64,000 bases of DNA from Pseudomonas sp. GD04019. Its GTDB lineage: Bacteria; Pseudomonadota; Gammaproteobacteria; Pseudomonadales; Pseudomonadaceae. The notes under the pieces were generated by a model that saw nothing but the letters and a program-made list of their open reading frames with translations, did not search any database and had not been told where the DNA came from. How positions within the stretch are numbered: the first letter of the stretch is position 1; each line of letters starts with the position of its first letter. The translations under genes were made by a program, and so were the position numbers. Shown one piece after another: positions 7,876 through 15,836 of the stretch. The stretch lies in contig NZ_JAOEEA010000002.1 in assembly GCF_029837695.1 (NCBI RefSeq), positions 372,001 to 436,000 of the forward strand. The letters are read 5' to 3'.

Positions 7876-8721
7876 TTATCCCCGTGCCGCGTGCGGCACG
7901 GGCCGGAAGGTCAGCAGCTCGGTGTTGTCGTCCGGCATCCGCTCGATGCCGAGGACGTAGCCGGGCAACGACTGCCGCGCCACCAGGGCGCGCACGTCGT
8001 AGGCGAAGTCCGAGAAGCGGGCCGCGCTGCCGGATTTGCGGTACAGGTGTCGGAAGTCGAATTGCCAGCCGTGCTCCTGCCGCCCGCCATGCTTGCGCAC
8101 CAGGCGGTACAGCCAGCGTTCGATACCGCCCTTCAAGCGGAAATAGGCCGGGTCGATGGTCAGCACCAGGGCGGCGTCGAGCACGCCGGCATAGAACCAG
8201 TCCGGCAAGATCAGCTCGATGCCCAGCGGGGTGCCGCTGGCGTCGGCGAGTTCCTTCCACTCGTTGATCCACGAGAAGCGATGCAAGCGCCTTCCCGTGG
8301 TTTCGCGGATGGACGTGGCCACCGTGGTCGATTGCAGCCGGTCGAGGGCGGCCTTCAGGCGCTGGTAGTCGTTGAGGGACGTGCCGCGCCCGATGAAGCG
8401 CAAAATCTCGTAAGGCGTGGCGCGTATCCAGCGCGACGGGCGCAGGCCCGCGTCGCGCGCCTCCACGATCTGCGAGGCGGCCCATATCAGCACGTCGGCA
8501 TCCCATATCGTTGCGATGCCGTGCTCCTGCGTGCCTTCCACGCGAATGGTGACGTTCCCGCTGCGGAAGTCGATCGGCGCCGTGCGCCGCGACTTGGCAA
8601 GCGAGAAGAACGGAAAGGCCATCAAGTCCTGGGAATCGCGTGGCGCCATGTCGCCCGGCAGCGCGCGGAACAGATCGAGCTGTTCGCGCTGCGGCAAGGC
8701 TTGCCCTGGCGGGCTGGACAT
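7876..8721 (-). CDS. repA: Replication initiator protein RepA (RPA family)
   Basis: Plasmid-type initiator related to the RepA/RPA family found in Tn4371-like ICEs, where it is thought to support replication of the excised circle. With the ATG at 8721 it has 281 residues; a GTG at 8733 would add four. Recognisable segments are QREQLDLFRALPGDM near the start, LMAFPFFSLAKS, WRIRATPYE-like SRWIRATPYEILRFIGRG, and GGIERWLYRLVRKHGG, which form winged-helix-type DNA-binding domains in this family. The gene follows the AlpA-like gene by 26 bp, and iterons lie just beyond its stop. Confidence 0.9.
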   Translation of the reverse strand: MSSPPGQALPQREQLDLFRALPGDMAPRDSQDLMAFPFFSLAKSRRTAPIDFRSGNVTIRVEGTQEHGIATIWDADVLIWAASQIVEARDAGLRPSRWIRATPYEILRFIGRGTSLNDYQRLKAALDRLQSTTVATSIRETTGRRLHRFSWINEWKELADASGTPLGIELILPDWFYAGVLDAALVLTIDPAYFRLKGGIERWLYRLVRKHGGRQEHGWQFDFRHLYRKSGSAARFSDFAYDVRALVARQSLPGYVLGIERMPDDNTELLTFRPVPHAARG

Positions 8722-8747
8722 GGCGAAGGCCACCCACGCGCCGACGA

Positions 8748-9032
8748 TCAGCGGCCATCACGGTAGTCGCCCGCGTGGCGCTCGGCGTATTCGGGATCGG
8801 ACGTGGCCTCGTAGCTGCGCTGGTCGGCCCAGGCATCGAGGTCGGACACCGCGTACATGACGCGGCGGCCGAACTTGCGGAACTTGGGGCCGCCGCCGAT
8901 CACCCGCTGCTTCTCCAGCGTGCGCGGCGACAGCCGCAGGTAGTCGGCGGCTTCGTCGTTTGTCAGGTAGCGTTGAGGCTGCGAGGTCGCAGTGACGGCA
9001 GCGGCGGCAGGCCGCGAGGGAGCAGGTCGCAT
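8748..9032 (-). CDS. AlpA/excisionase-type helix-turn-helix protein
   Basis: A 94-residue winged-helix DNA-binding protein of the MerR/Xis-like HTH_17 group. The core reads YLTNDEAADYLRLSPRTLEK followed by GGGPKFRKFGRRVMYAVSDLDAWAD, which is the standard form. The ATG at 9032 has GGAGGT seven bases upstream, better than the longer frame start at 9089. It precedes repA by a short gap, so it could control repA or the recombination directionality of the element; neither is shown. A 6-bp-arm hairpin (9093-9108) lies in its leader. Confidence 0.87.
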   Translation of the reverse strand: MRPAPSRPAAAAVTATSQPQRYLTNDEAADYLRLSPRTLEKQRVIGGGPKFRKFGRRVMYAVSDLDAWADQRSYEATSDPEYAERHAGDYRDGR

Positions 9033-9143
9033 GGGATGTACCTCCATCAAGCCCGGCCACACCACGCGGCCGGATAGAGGCACTCTCAAGAAAGCAAGGC
9101 TTCTTGCTAAGGGACGATTCGCACGGGTCGAGAAACGTCCCCC

Positions 9144-9914
9144 CTAATGCGACGGGAACATTGGAAGCTGCGCTAGTCGGCGGTAGCCGCCGTGCATCAG
9201 CTCATCGCCGCGGCGTACCAGCCGCCGTACGCGGGCACGCAATGCACTGTCTTTGTGCCAGTCGGCCGCGACGGCATCCGCGCCGAACAGACCTTCGCCC
9301 ACCTCGCGCAAGGAGGCTCCCGCGAGGGTCGCGTCGAGCGCTTGCAAGGTATGCAGTTCCAGCAGCGCGGCGGGCGTGGGGCGGGAGCGGGCTGTTGCCA
9401 CAGGCGTGGCCACGGTTGCGGCAGATAGCGCATCCAGCTTCGCAGCGAGCGTGCGGTAGCGCGCACAGGGCGTGGCGCAGGCGCGTGTGGCGTAGAGATA
9501 GGCCGAACCATCTTCCAGGTCGGGTGCGAGTGCCAGCCGAACGCAGCAGCCTGGCCAATGCGATACGAGCACCAGGCGCTTGCCGTCGTGGGTCAGTTGC
9601 TTGCGCCCAGGAATGCGCCAGAACTCGAAGGTATGCGCATCGGGTGGTGGGTCGGCGTCGGGGTATAGCTGCACCACGGCATCGTGATCGGGGAACCAAG
9701 CAGGATGTGCGTCGCGCGCATCCAGGCCGGGATCTTCCAGCAGGCGCAGGCCCCAGGCCTGCGCCGCATCAGGCTTGCGACGCCGGCGTAGCCAGTCGCG
9801 CCGGTAGCTTGGATTCCTGCGCAAATACTCCCAAGCCAGCGCTGGGCCATCGAGGTGCAGCGTGTAGAGATACGCGGCCGTGGGATACCAGTGTTGGCTG
9901 CTGCGGTCAGTCAT
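9144..9914 (-). CDS. DUF2285 (with N-terminal DUF6499-type) ICE regulator-like protein
   Basis: A 256-residue protein of a family common in ICEs and annotated in some as transcriptional regulators. The N-terminal part (HWYPTAAYLYTLHLDGPALAWEYLRRNP) is the small DUF6499-type domain. The C-terminal half has the DUF2285 region ending in SLREVGEGLFGADAVAADW and ALRARVRRLVRRGDELM, which has helix-turn-helix character. The ATG at 9914 has GGGAGGT nine bases upstream. It is followed by the AlpA-like gene after 111 bp. Partner DNA sites are unknown; palindromes lie in the region upstream. Confidence 0.82.
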   Translation of the reverse strand: MTDRSSQHWYPTAAYLYTLHLDGPALAWEYLRRNPSYRRDWLRRRRKPDAAQAWGLRLLEDPGLDARDAHPAWFPDHDAVVQLYPDADPPPDAHTFEFWRIPGRKQLTHDGKRLVLVSHWPGCCVRLALAPDLEDGSAYLYATRACATPCARYRTLAAKLDALSAATVATPVATARSRPTPAALLELHTLQALDATLAGASLREVGEGLFGADAVAADWHKDSALRARVRRLVRRGDELMHGGYRRLAQLPMFPSH

Positions 9915-10256
9915 GGCGAAACCTCCCTGTTTCTGGGAACGTCGCCACAATTCCGCTGTGCGGGAGCTATCGAATCGCCATCAAGTGGTCATCAAACTCG
10001 GGTTACGCTTTAACTGCTGGTGTCAAGACAGATTCGCTCCAGTGCATTGCCGAAATCGTCTAAATGCGACGACTGCACCGCCCGGAAATGGGGTGCAGCA
10101 TTGAACACCGTGCCGAATCTCGCGCCTGGCATCATGACTGTTTTGGTCAGGAGCGCACCACCCTGGTGCAAGCATGCGGATCAAGACTTGCCAGGTCTTG
10201 GCTAAGACCGAAATAGTCACAATGCGATACTTTTTGCCTGGTCGCGCTGGAATGCG
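9915..10256. promoter_or_regulatory. Intergenic regulatory region upstream of DUF2285
   Basis: No gene is seen in these 342 bp, and the composition is closer to 55% GC than the surroundings. Two palindromes stand out: CAAGACTTGCCAGGTCTTG (10182-10200; arms CAAGAC and GTCTTG with inner TG/CA) and GCACCA-CCC-TGGTGC (10155-10169). Both look like dimer-binding operators. A regulator cannot be assigned; the DUF2285, AlpA-like and XRE proteins nearby are candidates. Confidence 0.4.
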
Positions 10257-10604
10257 TCAATCGGTGATCGAACCGTTTTCCTGAGCCAGTCGAACGTATT
10301 CCGACAGCGGCCGCGTCGGCTGGAAATACCGATCTCGTATCACGGGCTGCTTGAGCGGCCCGACGATGGACGCCAGATCGGACAGCTTCACCGTCGCCAG
10401 GGCAGGCATCCCGATCCCGAGGTCGATCAGGCCGTAGGCCGTATCGCCATCGGTCGGATCGAGCGCGGCCAATAGCCAGGTCGCATGTGCGTCCGGTGTG
10501 AACAGGCGCACCACGGGCAGCGGGTCACATTCCTGGCCTGCGGCGCGGGTGAGGCCGTGGGCCAGTAGGTGCACCCGGTCTTCCTCGGTGACAAGCGTGG
10601 TCAA
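10257..10604 (-). CDS. DUF2958 domain-containing protein
   Basis: A 115-residue protein of the DUF2958 family, seen in many ICEs and plasmids and without known function. The start is taken as TTG (10604), preceded by GGAAGGGG at eight bases, because family members begin close to the motif LVTEEDRVHLLAHG; no ATG or GTG fits. Other family-like segments are PVVRLFTPDAHATWLLAALDP and YGLIDLGIGMPALATVKL. It is transcribed away from the XRE regulator, with a shared 287-bp upstream region. Confidence 0.8.
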   Translation of the reverse strand: MTTLVTEEDRVHLLAHGLTRAAGQECDPLPVVRLFTPDAHATWLLAALDPTDGDTAYGLIDLGIGMPALATVKLSDLASIVGPLKQPVIRDRYFQPTRPLSEYVRLAQENGSITD

Positions 10605-10891
10605 GGCCGCGCCCCTTCCACGAACACACGCAATCGCCGAGGCGCATCTGTGCCTGCGGACGGATGCACGTATGCGCAAGCGCACGAAGCCGCAAAAGCG
10701 GAGAGGCACGAAGGCGTATTGGTGGAAGTCAGGAAAGACACGGATGCGGTTCCCTGGGTCTGAGGAAATCCGCAGATGCGGATCTCCGTAAAAGCACGGA
10801 AAAGGAAAACATCACCACCAAATGAACACTATAGATTGTAGTCCTATAGGGCGCAATGGGCTGTCATCTTGGTTTTTTGGGGAAACCATAG
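10605..10891. promoter_or_regulatory. Divergent control region between DUF2958 and the XRE regulator
   Basis: Holds a near-perfect palindrome ATCCGCA-GA-TGCGGAT (10768-10783) and two copies of CTATAG 15 bp apart (10829-10834 and 10844-10849). The second copy is embedded in the 8-bp palindrome CCTATAGG. The pair lies 43-63 bp before the XRE start, a good position for autoregulation. The assignment is inferred from spacing only. Confidence 0.4.
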
Positions 10892-11185
10892 GTGGCAGCG
10901 AAGAACTCATTGGCAGCGGCGATTCGGACGGTAAGGAAGGCGCGTGGTTTGAGCCAGGAAGCGTTCTCCAACGTGTCCAGTCGCACCTACATGAGCACGC
11001 TGGAGCGCGACCTGAAAAGCCCAACCATCCAGAAGCTGGCCGATCTGTGCGAGGTCATGGAAGTGCATCCGCTCACGCTGCTCACATTGGCTTATGCCGG
11101 TGACAGCACCCGCGAAGCTGATGAATTGCTGGCACAGGTGCGCCAGGAACTCAGGGCGATATTGGAAGAGCCCGACACGCCTTAG
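10892..11185 (+). CDS. XRE-family helix-turn-helix regulator
   Basis: A 97-residue Cro/C1-type DNA-binding protein. Residues about 7-62 form the five-helix HTH domain: LAAAIRTVRKARGLSQEAFS, then SRTYMSTLERDLKSPTIQKLADLCEVMEVHP. It starts at GTG 10892, forced by an in-frame TAG immediately before it; GGGG lies about 9 bases upstream. It is one of the few plus-strand genes in the ICE half and faces away from DUF2958. It probably controls ICE functions from the divergent region, where repeated CTATAG elements lie. Confidence 0.88.
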   Translation: MAAKNSLAAAIRTVRKARGLSQEAFSNVSSRTYMSTLERDLKSPTIQKLADLCEVMEVHPLTLLTLAYAGDSTREADELLAQVRQELRAILEEPDTP

Positions 11186-11497
11186 CGCGTTGGCGTGTGG
11201 TACTGAATTGCAGCAAGCGGAGCGCGCAGCGCCGCAGGCGCGAAGGCGTGAGGGATTGAAGCCGGATGGCCGTGACGGCTTGCCGGCACGGGGCGAAGCC
11301 CGAAAGCCCGGCGGCGCTTACAGCGCCGACACGCCACACACCGCTCGTTGACACGGATTGCGAGCCACAAGGCACGCATGCAGGCCCGCCGTGACGGGCG
11401 TATCCAGCACGCGGCAGCAGCAGAAATCCTGCGCGTGCGGTGCTGCGATCAGCAGCATCGCGCCCCGCCGCAGTGGGCGGGACGCGGTAAGCGGCTG
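11186..11497. other. Gene-free spacer with ICE extragenic repeat remnants
   Basis: No open frame with a domain is present. The start (11207-11225) shares its first 17 bases, GCAAGCGGAGCGCGCAG, with the extragenic element found again at 19454 and, with one difference, at 16185. A hairpin with CCCGCC/GGCGGG arms (11464-11469 and 11476-11481) follows the DUF736 stop and may end that transcript. Confidence 0.4.
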
Positions 11498-11812
11498 TCA
11501 GGCCGCCTTCGGCTTGTTGCGCGACCAGATCAGGTCGTGCGTGCCGTCCTCGTTCTCGATCAGGCGGGCATAGACCGTCGCCGGGAACGAAGGGTCGTCG
11601 ATGGATACGGACAGGTATTCCCGCCCGGCCTCGCTGGTCTTCTTCCACGCTGCGCCGACTTCGTGGCCAGCCGCTTGCAGGTGGAAGTCGGGGGCGTTCT
11701 CGGTGTCGCCCTTGTCGTTGGGAACCAGCTTGACCTTGACGTTGAGCGTCAGGGTGCGAAGCGTGCCGGTGAAGCCGTCTTTCTCTGCGGTGAAGGTGCC
11801 GATGTTAGCCAT
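11498..11812 (-). CDS. DUF736 domain-containing protein
   Basis: A 104-residue protein of the DUF736 family, abundant in ICEs and plasmids; its role is unknown. It reads [18 protein letters not shown] at the start, then [21 protein letters not shown] and [20 protein letters not shown], all typical, and predicts a small beta-rich fold. The ATG at 11812 has AAGGAGA seven bases upstream; the longer frame to 12028 is Arg-rich read-through. Upstream lies a 775-bp stretch without a gene that holds a hairpin array. Confidence 0.88.
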   Translation of the reverse strand: MANIGTFTAEKDGFTGTLRTLTLNVKVKLVPNDKGDTENAPDFHLQAAGHEVGAAWKKTSEAGREYLSVSIDDPSFPATVYARLIENEDGTHDLIWSRNKPKAA

Positions 11813-12587
11813 GATGTTTCTCCTTTCGGGTTGAACAAGGTCGCGCCAGTGCGTCCTTGTTGTGATCCGGCCGGCGGGGGATGGGCTGGTCGCACCGCAC
11901 AGCGGTCGCAACAACGTGGAGAACCTGGAAGCGAAAAGAATTTGTCCCGCGAGGAATGCGCGCAGCGCAGGGGAAATTGTTTTCGCTGCAAGGTTGCGGC
12001 CATCAAGCACAAGGCGCAGCCGCGCCACCGCCAGGATTCACAACAAGACAAGGACGCACAGGCCGCCCGCTCCCGAATGGAGACGTGGCCAACTCGGCAT
12101 CCCCGCGTGACGGCTGCACCGGCTTGCGCCCTGACGCGGGCCAGGTCAATGCCCCGACGACAAGGCCAGAGCGCCCCTGCCGCAGCTCACGGCCACATAC
12201 TGAGGCGTGGTGTGGAAGCTCCATAGAAGCGAGGCTGGGCGGCGTGTCGGTGAACCGTCTTTCGTGACGTACAGACAACGAACCGCCAGCGTCGGGGACG
12301 GCACGCTTTCGTGCAACCTGCCGCAGCAAGCCGGGGCGTAGCCACACCAGCCCCGCCCATTGCGGCGGGGCTCGGTCGAATCGTTGGCGGCGCGATGCGC
12401 CGCCACACTTGCTGGCTTCGTGGATTTCGCGCACGAGCGCCCTTGTGCGTGGCCCCATCGCCGCCTGTCCGAAGGCGGCGATGGGGCGTTTTGGCTTTGA
12501 GCAGTGAAACCGGGCGCGGCCACCGCCGCGCCCGGAGTTTTCGACCACCGGCCCCAAGGCGGCACGGCTTGGGGCCGGTGCGGCTCG
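11813..12587. other. Long gene-free region with a tandem hairpin array
   Basis: This is the longest stretch of the ICE half without a supported gene. Frames here are Arg/Ala/Pro-rich in all directions and have no ribosome sites. The part near 12349-12580 contains five perfect inverted repeats listed separately. The part near 11930-12010 contains short AT-richer patches. It may hold a non-coding RNA or DNA structures used by the element. Confidence 0.45.
12349..12580. repeat. Array of five perfect inverted repeats (hairpins)
   Basis: Five stem-loops with perfect arms follow one another: 12349-12357/12364-12372 (9 bp), 12385-12393/12397-12405 (9 bp), 12453-12466/12473-12486 (14 bp), 12510-12519/12526-12535 (10 bp), and 12546-12558/12568-12580 (13 bp). 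A sixth, with one mismatch, occupies about 12430-12450. The third and fourth are followed on the plus strand by CGTTTT and AGTTTT, as in rho-independent terminators. No plus-strand gene lies before them, so a plus-strand transcript of unknown nature is possible. Confidence 0.7.
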
Positions 12588-12797
12588 TTATTCCTTGGTT
12601 TCGATGATCCACCACACGGCGCGCGGCAAGGCGCGGCCCGTGAGGGGATGCAGATCGGTCAGGTCGGCGCGGGCCGTCCAGCCACGCGGCGGACGGTAGC
12701 CGCGCACGTCGCCGTCGCCGTGCCAGCGGCGGGCGCGCACCGTGCCGGAGGCATAGGTCGCAGCTATGCGGGGGCGGTTTGCGGGTTGGTGGGTCAT
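12588..12797 (-). CDS. Small uncharacterised ICE protein downstream of parB
   Basis: A 69-residue basic protein whose function I do not recognise. The ATG at 12797 is preceded by GAGGATG at nine bases. Its sequence has many Arg and Trp residues ([19 protein letters not shown] and RAVWWIIETKE) and looks like a real small protein rather than read-through, because it lies on the coding strand 61 bp after parB and ends cleanly before the hairpin array. A role linked to partition is only a guess from position. Confidence 0.55.
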   Translation of the reverse strand: MTHQPANRPRIAATYASGTVRARRWHGDGDVRGYRPPRGWTARADLTDLHPLTGRALPRAVWWIIETKE

Positions 12798-12858
12798 GGC
12801 AGGCATCCTCAACATGAAGCGCCCCGGCCGGAACCGGGGCGCTATCTACGGTGCGAAG

Positions 12859-14928
12859 TCACGCGGCCAAAGCCTCGGCCTGCGGCTGGTCATCCGCCAC
12901 GGCGGCCACTTCTTCCTGTGCTTCGGCTTCGCCATCCGCCGGCGCGTCCTGCCCGGTCTGCTGCGGGCCTTCGGAGCGGAAGATGGCGGGCATCCAGCCG
13001 GTGCCAGCGGCCAGCCGTTCGGCTTCGCTGGCAATGTCGCCCTTCTTCAACTTCGCCAGTCGGGTGACGTGCGAGGGCGCGAACCCGCCAACGGCTTCCA
13101 GAATCGCGGCCTTCGGCACATGCCGGAAGTAACCCTCATTGGTGGGCTGCCACCACGCGGCCATATCCAGCCCCACGGCCTGCGCCAGTTCCGCGCCGGG
13201 CTGGTGCGGCGTGGCGCGAGGCGTCACCACGTCCACCGTGGAAGCTAAGCACACGGCCAACAGCCGCACCAGTTCATCCTGTGATTTCGCCAGCAGCGCG
13301 GCGAACAGTTCGGCGCTGTCCTCCGGCAAGGTTTCGCCTGCCACCTGTTGCAGTTCGCGCAGCGCCACGGCGGCGGGTGATTCCGGCCAGTCCGGGGCCA
13401 TGCCTTCCAGCCGGTCTTGCACCGTGAGGCGCACACCCAGCGGCAGGTCGTGCCCGTAGTGCCTTTCCTGCAAGACGGTCTGCACCATGCCATGCACCAC
13501 GGCGGCCAGCGCTGCTTGCGGATGCCGTGCAACTTCGATTTGCAGCGCAGCGGTACGGTGCGCGCTCAACCGCTGCGCCAGTCGGTCAGACATGGCGGCG
13601 GTCTTGGGCTGCTCGTCGTCCTCGCCTGCGTCCTCGTTCGCGGCTTCGCCTTCGCTGCCGAAACCCTGCCGCAGCCGCTCCAGCGTGCGCAGTGCCTTGG
13701 CCTCCGCTTCGCGCAGCAGCCCGCGATGAATCGCGGCCTGCCCGTCGCGGTCGATGGTGACAATGGCACCGGCTGCGGCCTTCACGTTGGCCGCATAGTC
13801 CAGCAAGCCATCTTCCAGCGCCTGCAACTGCTCGCCCAGGCGTTCGCCTTCTTCCTGCAAGGCATCGGCCTTTTCCTCGTCCTCGTCGTCCAGCGCGGCA
13901 TCCACCGCCTCGGCCAGTTCGTGCAGCTTGGTTTGCAGCTTCTCGATGCGCTGCGCGTCGCGCTTGTTCGGACTGCGGCGTTCCCTTGGCGCACGCTGGA
14001 AGGCTTGCAGATCGGCATGGGTCATGCCCGGCGTGGCATCCACCCACGCCCAGCCCTCGGCCTGCACCTTGGCGGCGATACCTGCCAGCTTGTCCTGCGC
14101 CAGCCGTTCCAGCAGTGCGGCATCGGTCAGATACACGCCTTTGTCGCCCTCCGCGAACAGGTCGCGGCGGATGCCACCGCCTTCCTGCTCGTAGCCGTCC
14201 AGCCCGACAAAGCGCACCAGCGGATGCCGGTAGGCGTCGATTTCGCGTTCGGTCAGGCGGTCGCGCAGGTTGTGCGGGCCGCGCTGCCATGTGGGCGCAT
14301 CGTAGAACGCGGCTTCCTGCGCAGCATGGTCGTCGGTGATGGCGAGGGCCATCAACTGGTCAAGGCTCACGGCCTCGGCCCGGTAGTCGGCCAGCAGGCG
14401 CGGCGACACGTTGGCGAGTTTCAGACGGCGCTGCACCACCAGCGGCGTGACGCTGAAATCCGCTGCAATGTCCTCGATGCTGCGGCCTTCGGCCACGAGC
14501 GCGGCGAACGCCTCGAACTGGTCGGCGGGGTGCATGGCTTCGCGCTGCACGTTCTCGGTGAGGCTGGCCGTGCGGGCGGTGCCATCGGCCACCAGCAGGC
14601 AAGGCACCTCCCATTCCTTGCTAATGCGGTGCTTTTTCGCCAGCAGCTTCAACGCTGCGAGGCGACGGTCACCGGCCACGACCTCGTAATGCTCGCCATC
14701 GGCGGCGGCAATCACGATGAGGTTTTGCAGCAGGCCGACACGCTGGATGCTGGCGGCGAGTTCGGGAATGGACATGCGCGGGGTCTTGCGCACGTTGCGG
14801 CCAGTGGGACGCGACACCAGCCGCGACAGCGGAACCAGAATCAGGTTCTTGGTCGGATCAGCGGCTTCCAGCGGGATAGCGGCGGCGGTGTTGATGGCGC
14901 GGGCTTCGGTTTGGGTAACGGCGTTCAT
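12859..14928 (-). CDS. parB: Large ParB/RepB/Spo0J-family partition protein
   Basis: A 689-residue ParB-type protein. The N-terminal CTP-binding/nuclease-like ParB domain (about 30-125) includes VGLLQNLIVIAAADGEHYEVVAGDRRL and the LTENVQREAMHP motif. A helix-turn-helix DNA-binding region follows, with SIEDIAADFSVTPLVVQRRL. The rest is long, with an acidic coiled coil (about 330-420) and a C-terminal domain seen in ICE ParB proteins. It is far longer than chromosomal ParB (about 290). The ATG at 14928 has AGGAG; the frame continues upstream but without a better start. It lies apart from parA, as is usual in this ICE family. Confidence 0.92.
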   Translation of the reverse strand: MNAVTQTEARAINTAAAIPLEAADPTKNLILVPLSRLVSRPTGRNVRKTPRMSIPELAASIQRVGLLQNLIVIAAADGEHYEVVAGDRRLAALKLLAKKHRISKEWEVPCLLVADGTARTASLTENVQREAMHPADQFEAFAALVAEGRSIEDIAADFSVTPLVVQRRLKLANVSPRLLADYRAEAVSLDQLMALAITDDHAAQEAAFYDAPTWQRGPHNLRDRLTEREIDAYRHPLVRFVGLDGYEQEGGGIRRDLFAEGDKGVYLTDAALLERLAQDKLAGIAAKVQAEGWAWVDATPGMTHADLQAFQRAPRERRSPNKRDAQRIEKLQTKLHELAEAVDAALDDEDEEKADALQEEGERLGEQLQALEDGLLDYAANVKAAAGAIVTIDRDGQAAIHRGLLREAEAKALRTLERLRQGFGSEGEAANEDAGEDDEQPKTAAMSDRLAQRLSAHRTAALQIEVARHPQAALAAVVHGMVQTVLQERHYGHDLPLGVRLTVQDRLEGMAPDWPESPAAVALRELQQVAGETLPEDSAELFAALLAKSQDELVRLLAVCLASTVDVVTPRATPHQPGAELAQAVGLDMAAWWQPTNEGYFRHVPKAAILEAVGGFAPSHVTRLAKLKKGDIASEAERLAAGTGWMPAIFRSEGPQQTGQDAPADGEAEAQEEVAAVADDQPQAEALAA

Positions 14929-15008
14929 GGTGATAACTCCTATCGGTTCAGGGATGCAGCAGCGAAGAAAGCGACAAGGGCTGCTGCCTGCCCCTGCCGC
15001 GTGGGGAT

Positions 15009-15836
15009 TCAGGCTTTCAACTGGCGCATGCCATCGGCCAGCAGCCAGAGGGCGCGATTTAGTCGGATGTTTTGGTCGATGCCCTGCACCGGGCGGGTTT
15101 GCTGTCGGCGCCCGTTGGCGCTGCGGCCACGCAGCCCGCCTTGGGTCAGGTTTTCTTGGGTGCGGTTGAACACGCTCCACAGGTCGGGGCGGCGGTCGTC
15201 GAAGCGGCGCGGCATCAGGATTTGCGATTCCGTGATGGGCGCGGGCTTGTCGGGGTCGTCGTACTTGAGGGCGAGCGCGGCGCGGGCGAACACTTCGGAT
15301 TCGCCATCGTCCAAGGTGATGCCGCGCATGGCATCGCGCGATTCCTTCACCCGATCGAAACCGCTCAAGACTTCGTAAGCCCCCTCAATGACCAGACCGG
15401 CCACGTCGCCTTTATGGGGCACTCGCACATCGGCCACGGTGTTGCCGCAGACAAGGCCATTGCTGCACACGAACCGGAACATTCCGGCCAGCATCTGATA
15501 GCTGCTGGTGCCGTCGTGCGAGTTCAGCAGCACGATTTCGTTGGCCTCCGCGCCGTTGATCTGGCTGGCATGGCGCAAGCGAATCATGTGTTTGGTGTGC
15601 TCGCGCTTGCCTTCGTCGCGCACGCGGGTTTGCGTCACCATGAAAGGCTGGAAGCCTTCTTTGCGAAGCTCGGTCAGCACGGCGGCGGTGGGGATATAGG
15701 CGTACCGCTGCGAACGGCTCTCGTGCGGGGCATCCGCGAAGATGGACGGGGCCACGCGGTGAATCTGGTCGTCGGACAGCGGGTAATCGCTGCGCAGCGA
15801 GGGGGAGCGGAAAGCGAAACGGGATGCGAGTTGCAT
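15009..15836 (-). CDS. DUF932 domain-containing protein
   Basis: A 275-residue protein of the DUF932 family (phage/plasmid-like), present in most ICEs of this kind; activity unknown. Family-like segments are YAYIPTAAVLTELRKEGFQP, HMIRLRHASQINGAEANEIVLLNSHDG-type text (residues about 85-110) and MFRFVCSNGLVCG. The ATG at 15836 is preceded by AGGAG nine bases upstream. It lies 80 bp before parB on the same strand, so the two are probably one transcript. Confidence 0.9.
   Translation of the reverse strand: MQLASRFAFRSPSLRSDYPLSDDQIHRVAPSIFADAPHESRSQRYAYIPTAAVLTELRKEGFQPFMVTQTRVRDEGKREHTKHMIRLRHASQINGAEANEIVLLNSHDGTSSYQMLAGMFRFVCSNGLVCGNTVADVRVPHKGDVAGLVIEGAYEVLSGFDRVKESRDAMRGITLDDGESEVFARAALALKYDDPDKPAPITESQILMPRRFDDRRPDLWSVFNRTQENLTQGGLRGRSANGRRQQTRPVQGIDQNIRLNRALWLLADGMRQLKA

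Noticed and set aside
9104-10063. Plus-strand frame of 319 codons opposite DUF2285
   Set aside because: It covers the antisense of DUF2285 and its leader, and the product is Arg/Ala-rich without a domain.
13417-15378. Long plus-strand open frame (653 codons) opposite parB and DUF932
   Set aside because: It is the antisense of two well-supported genes. Its product has no domain, and the frame is open only because GC-rich codons rarely make stops.
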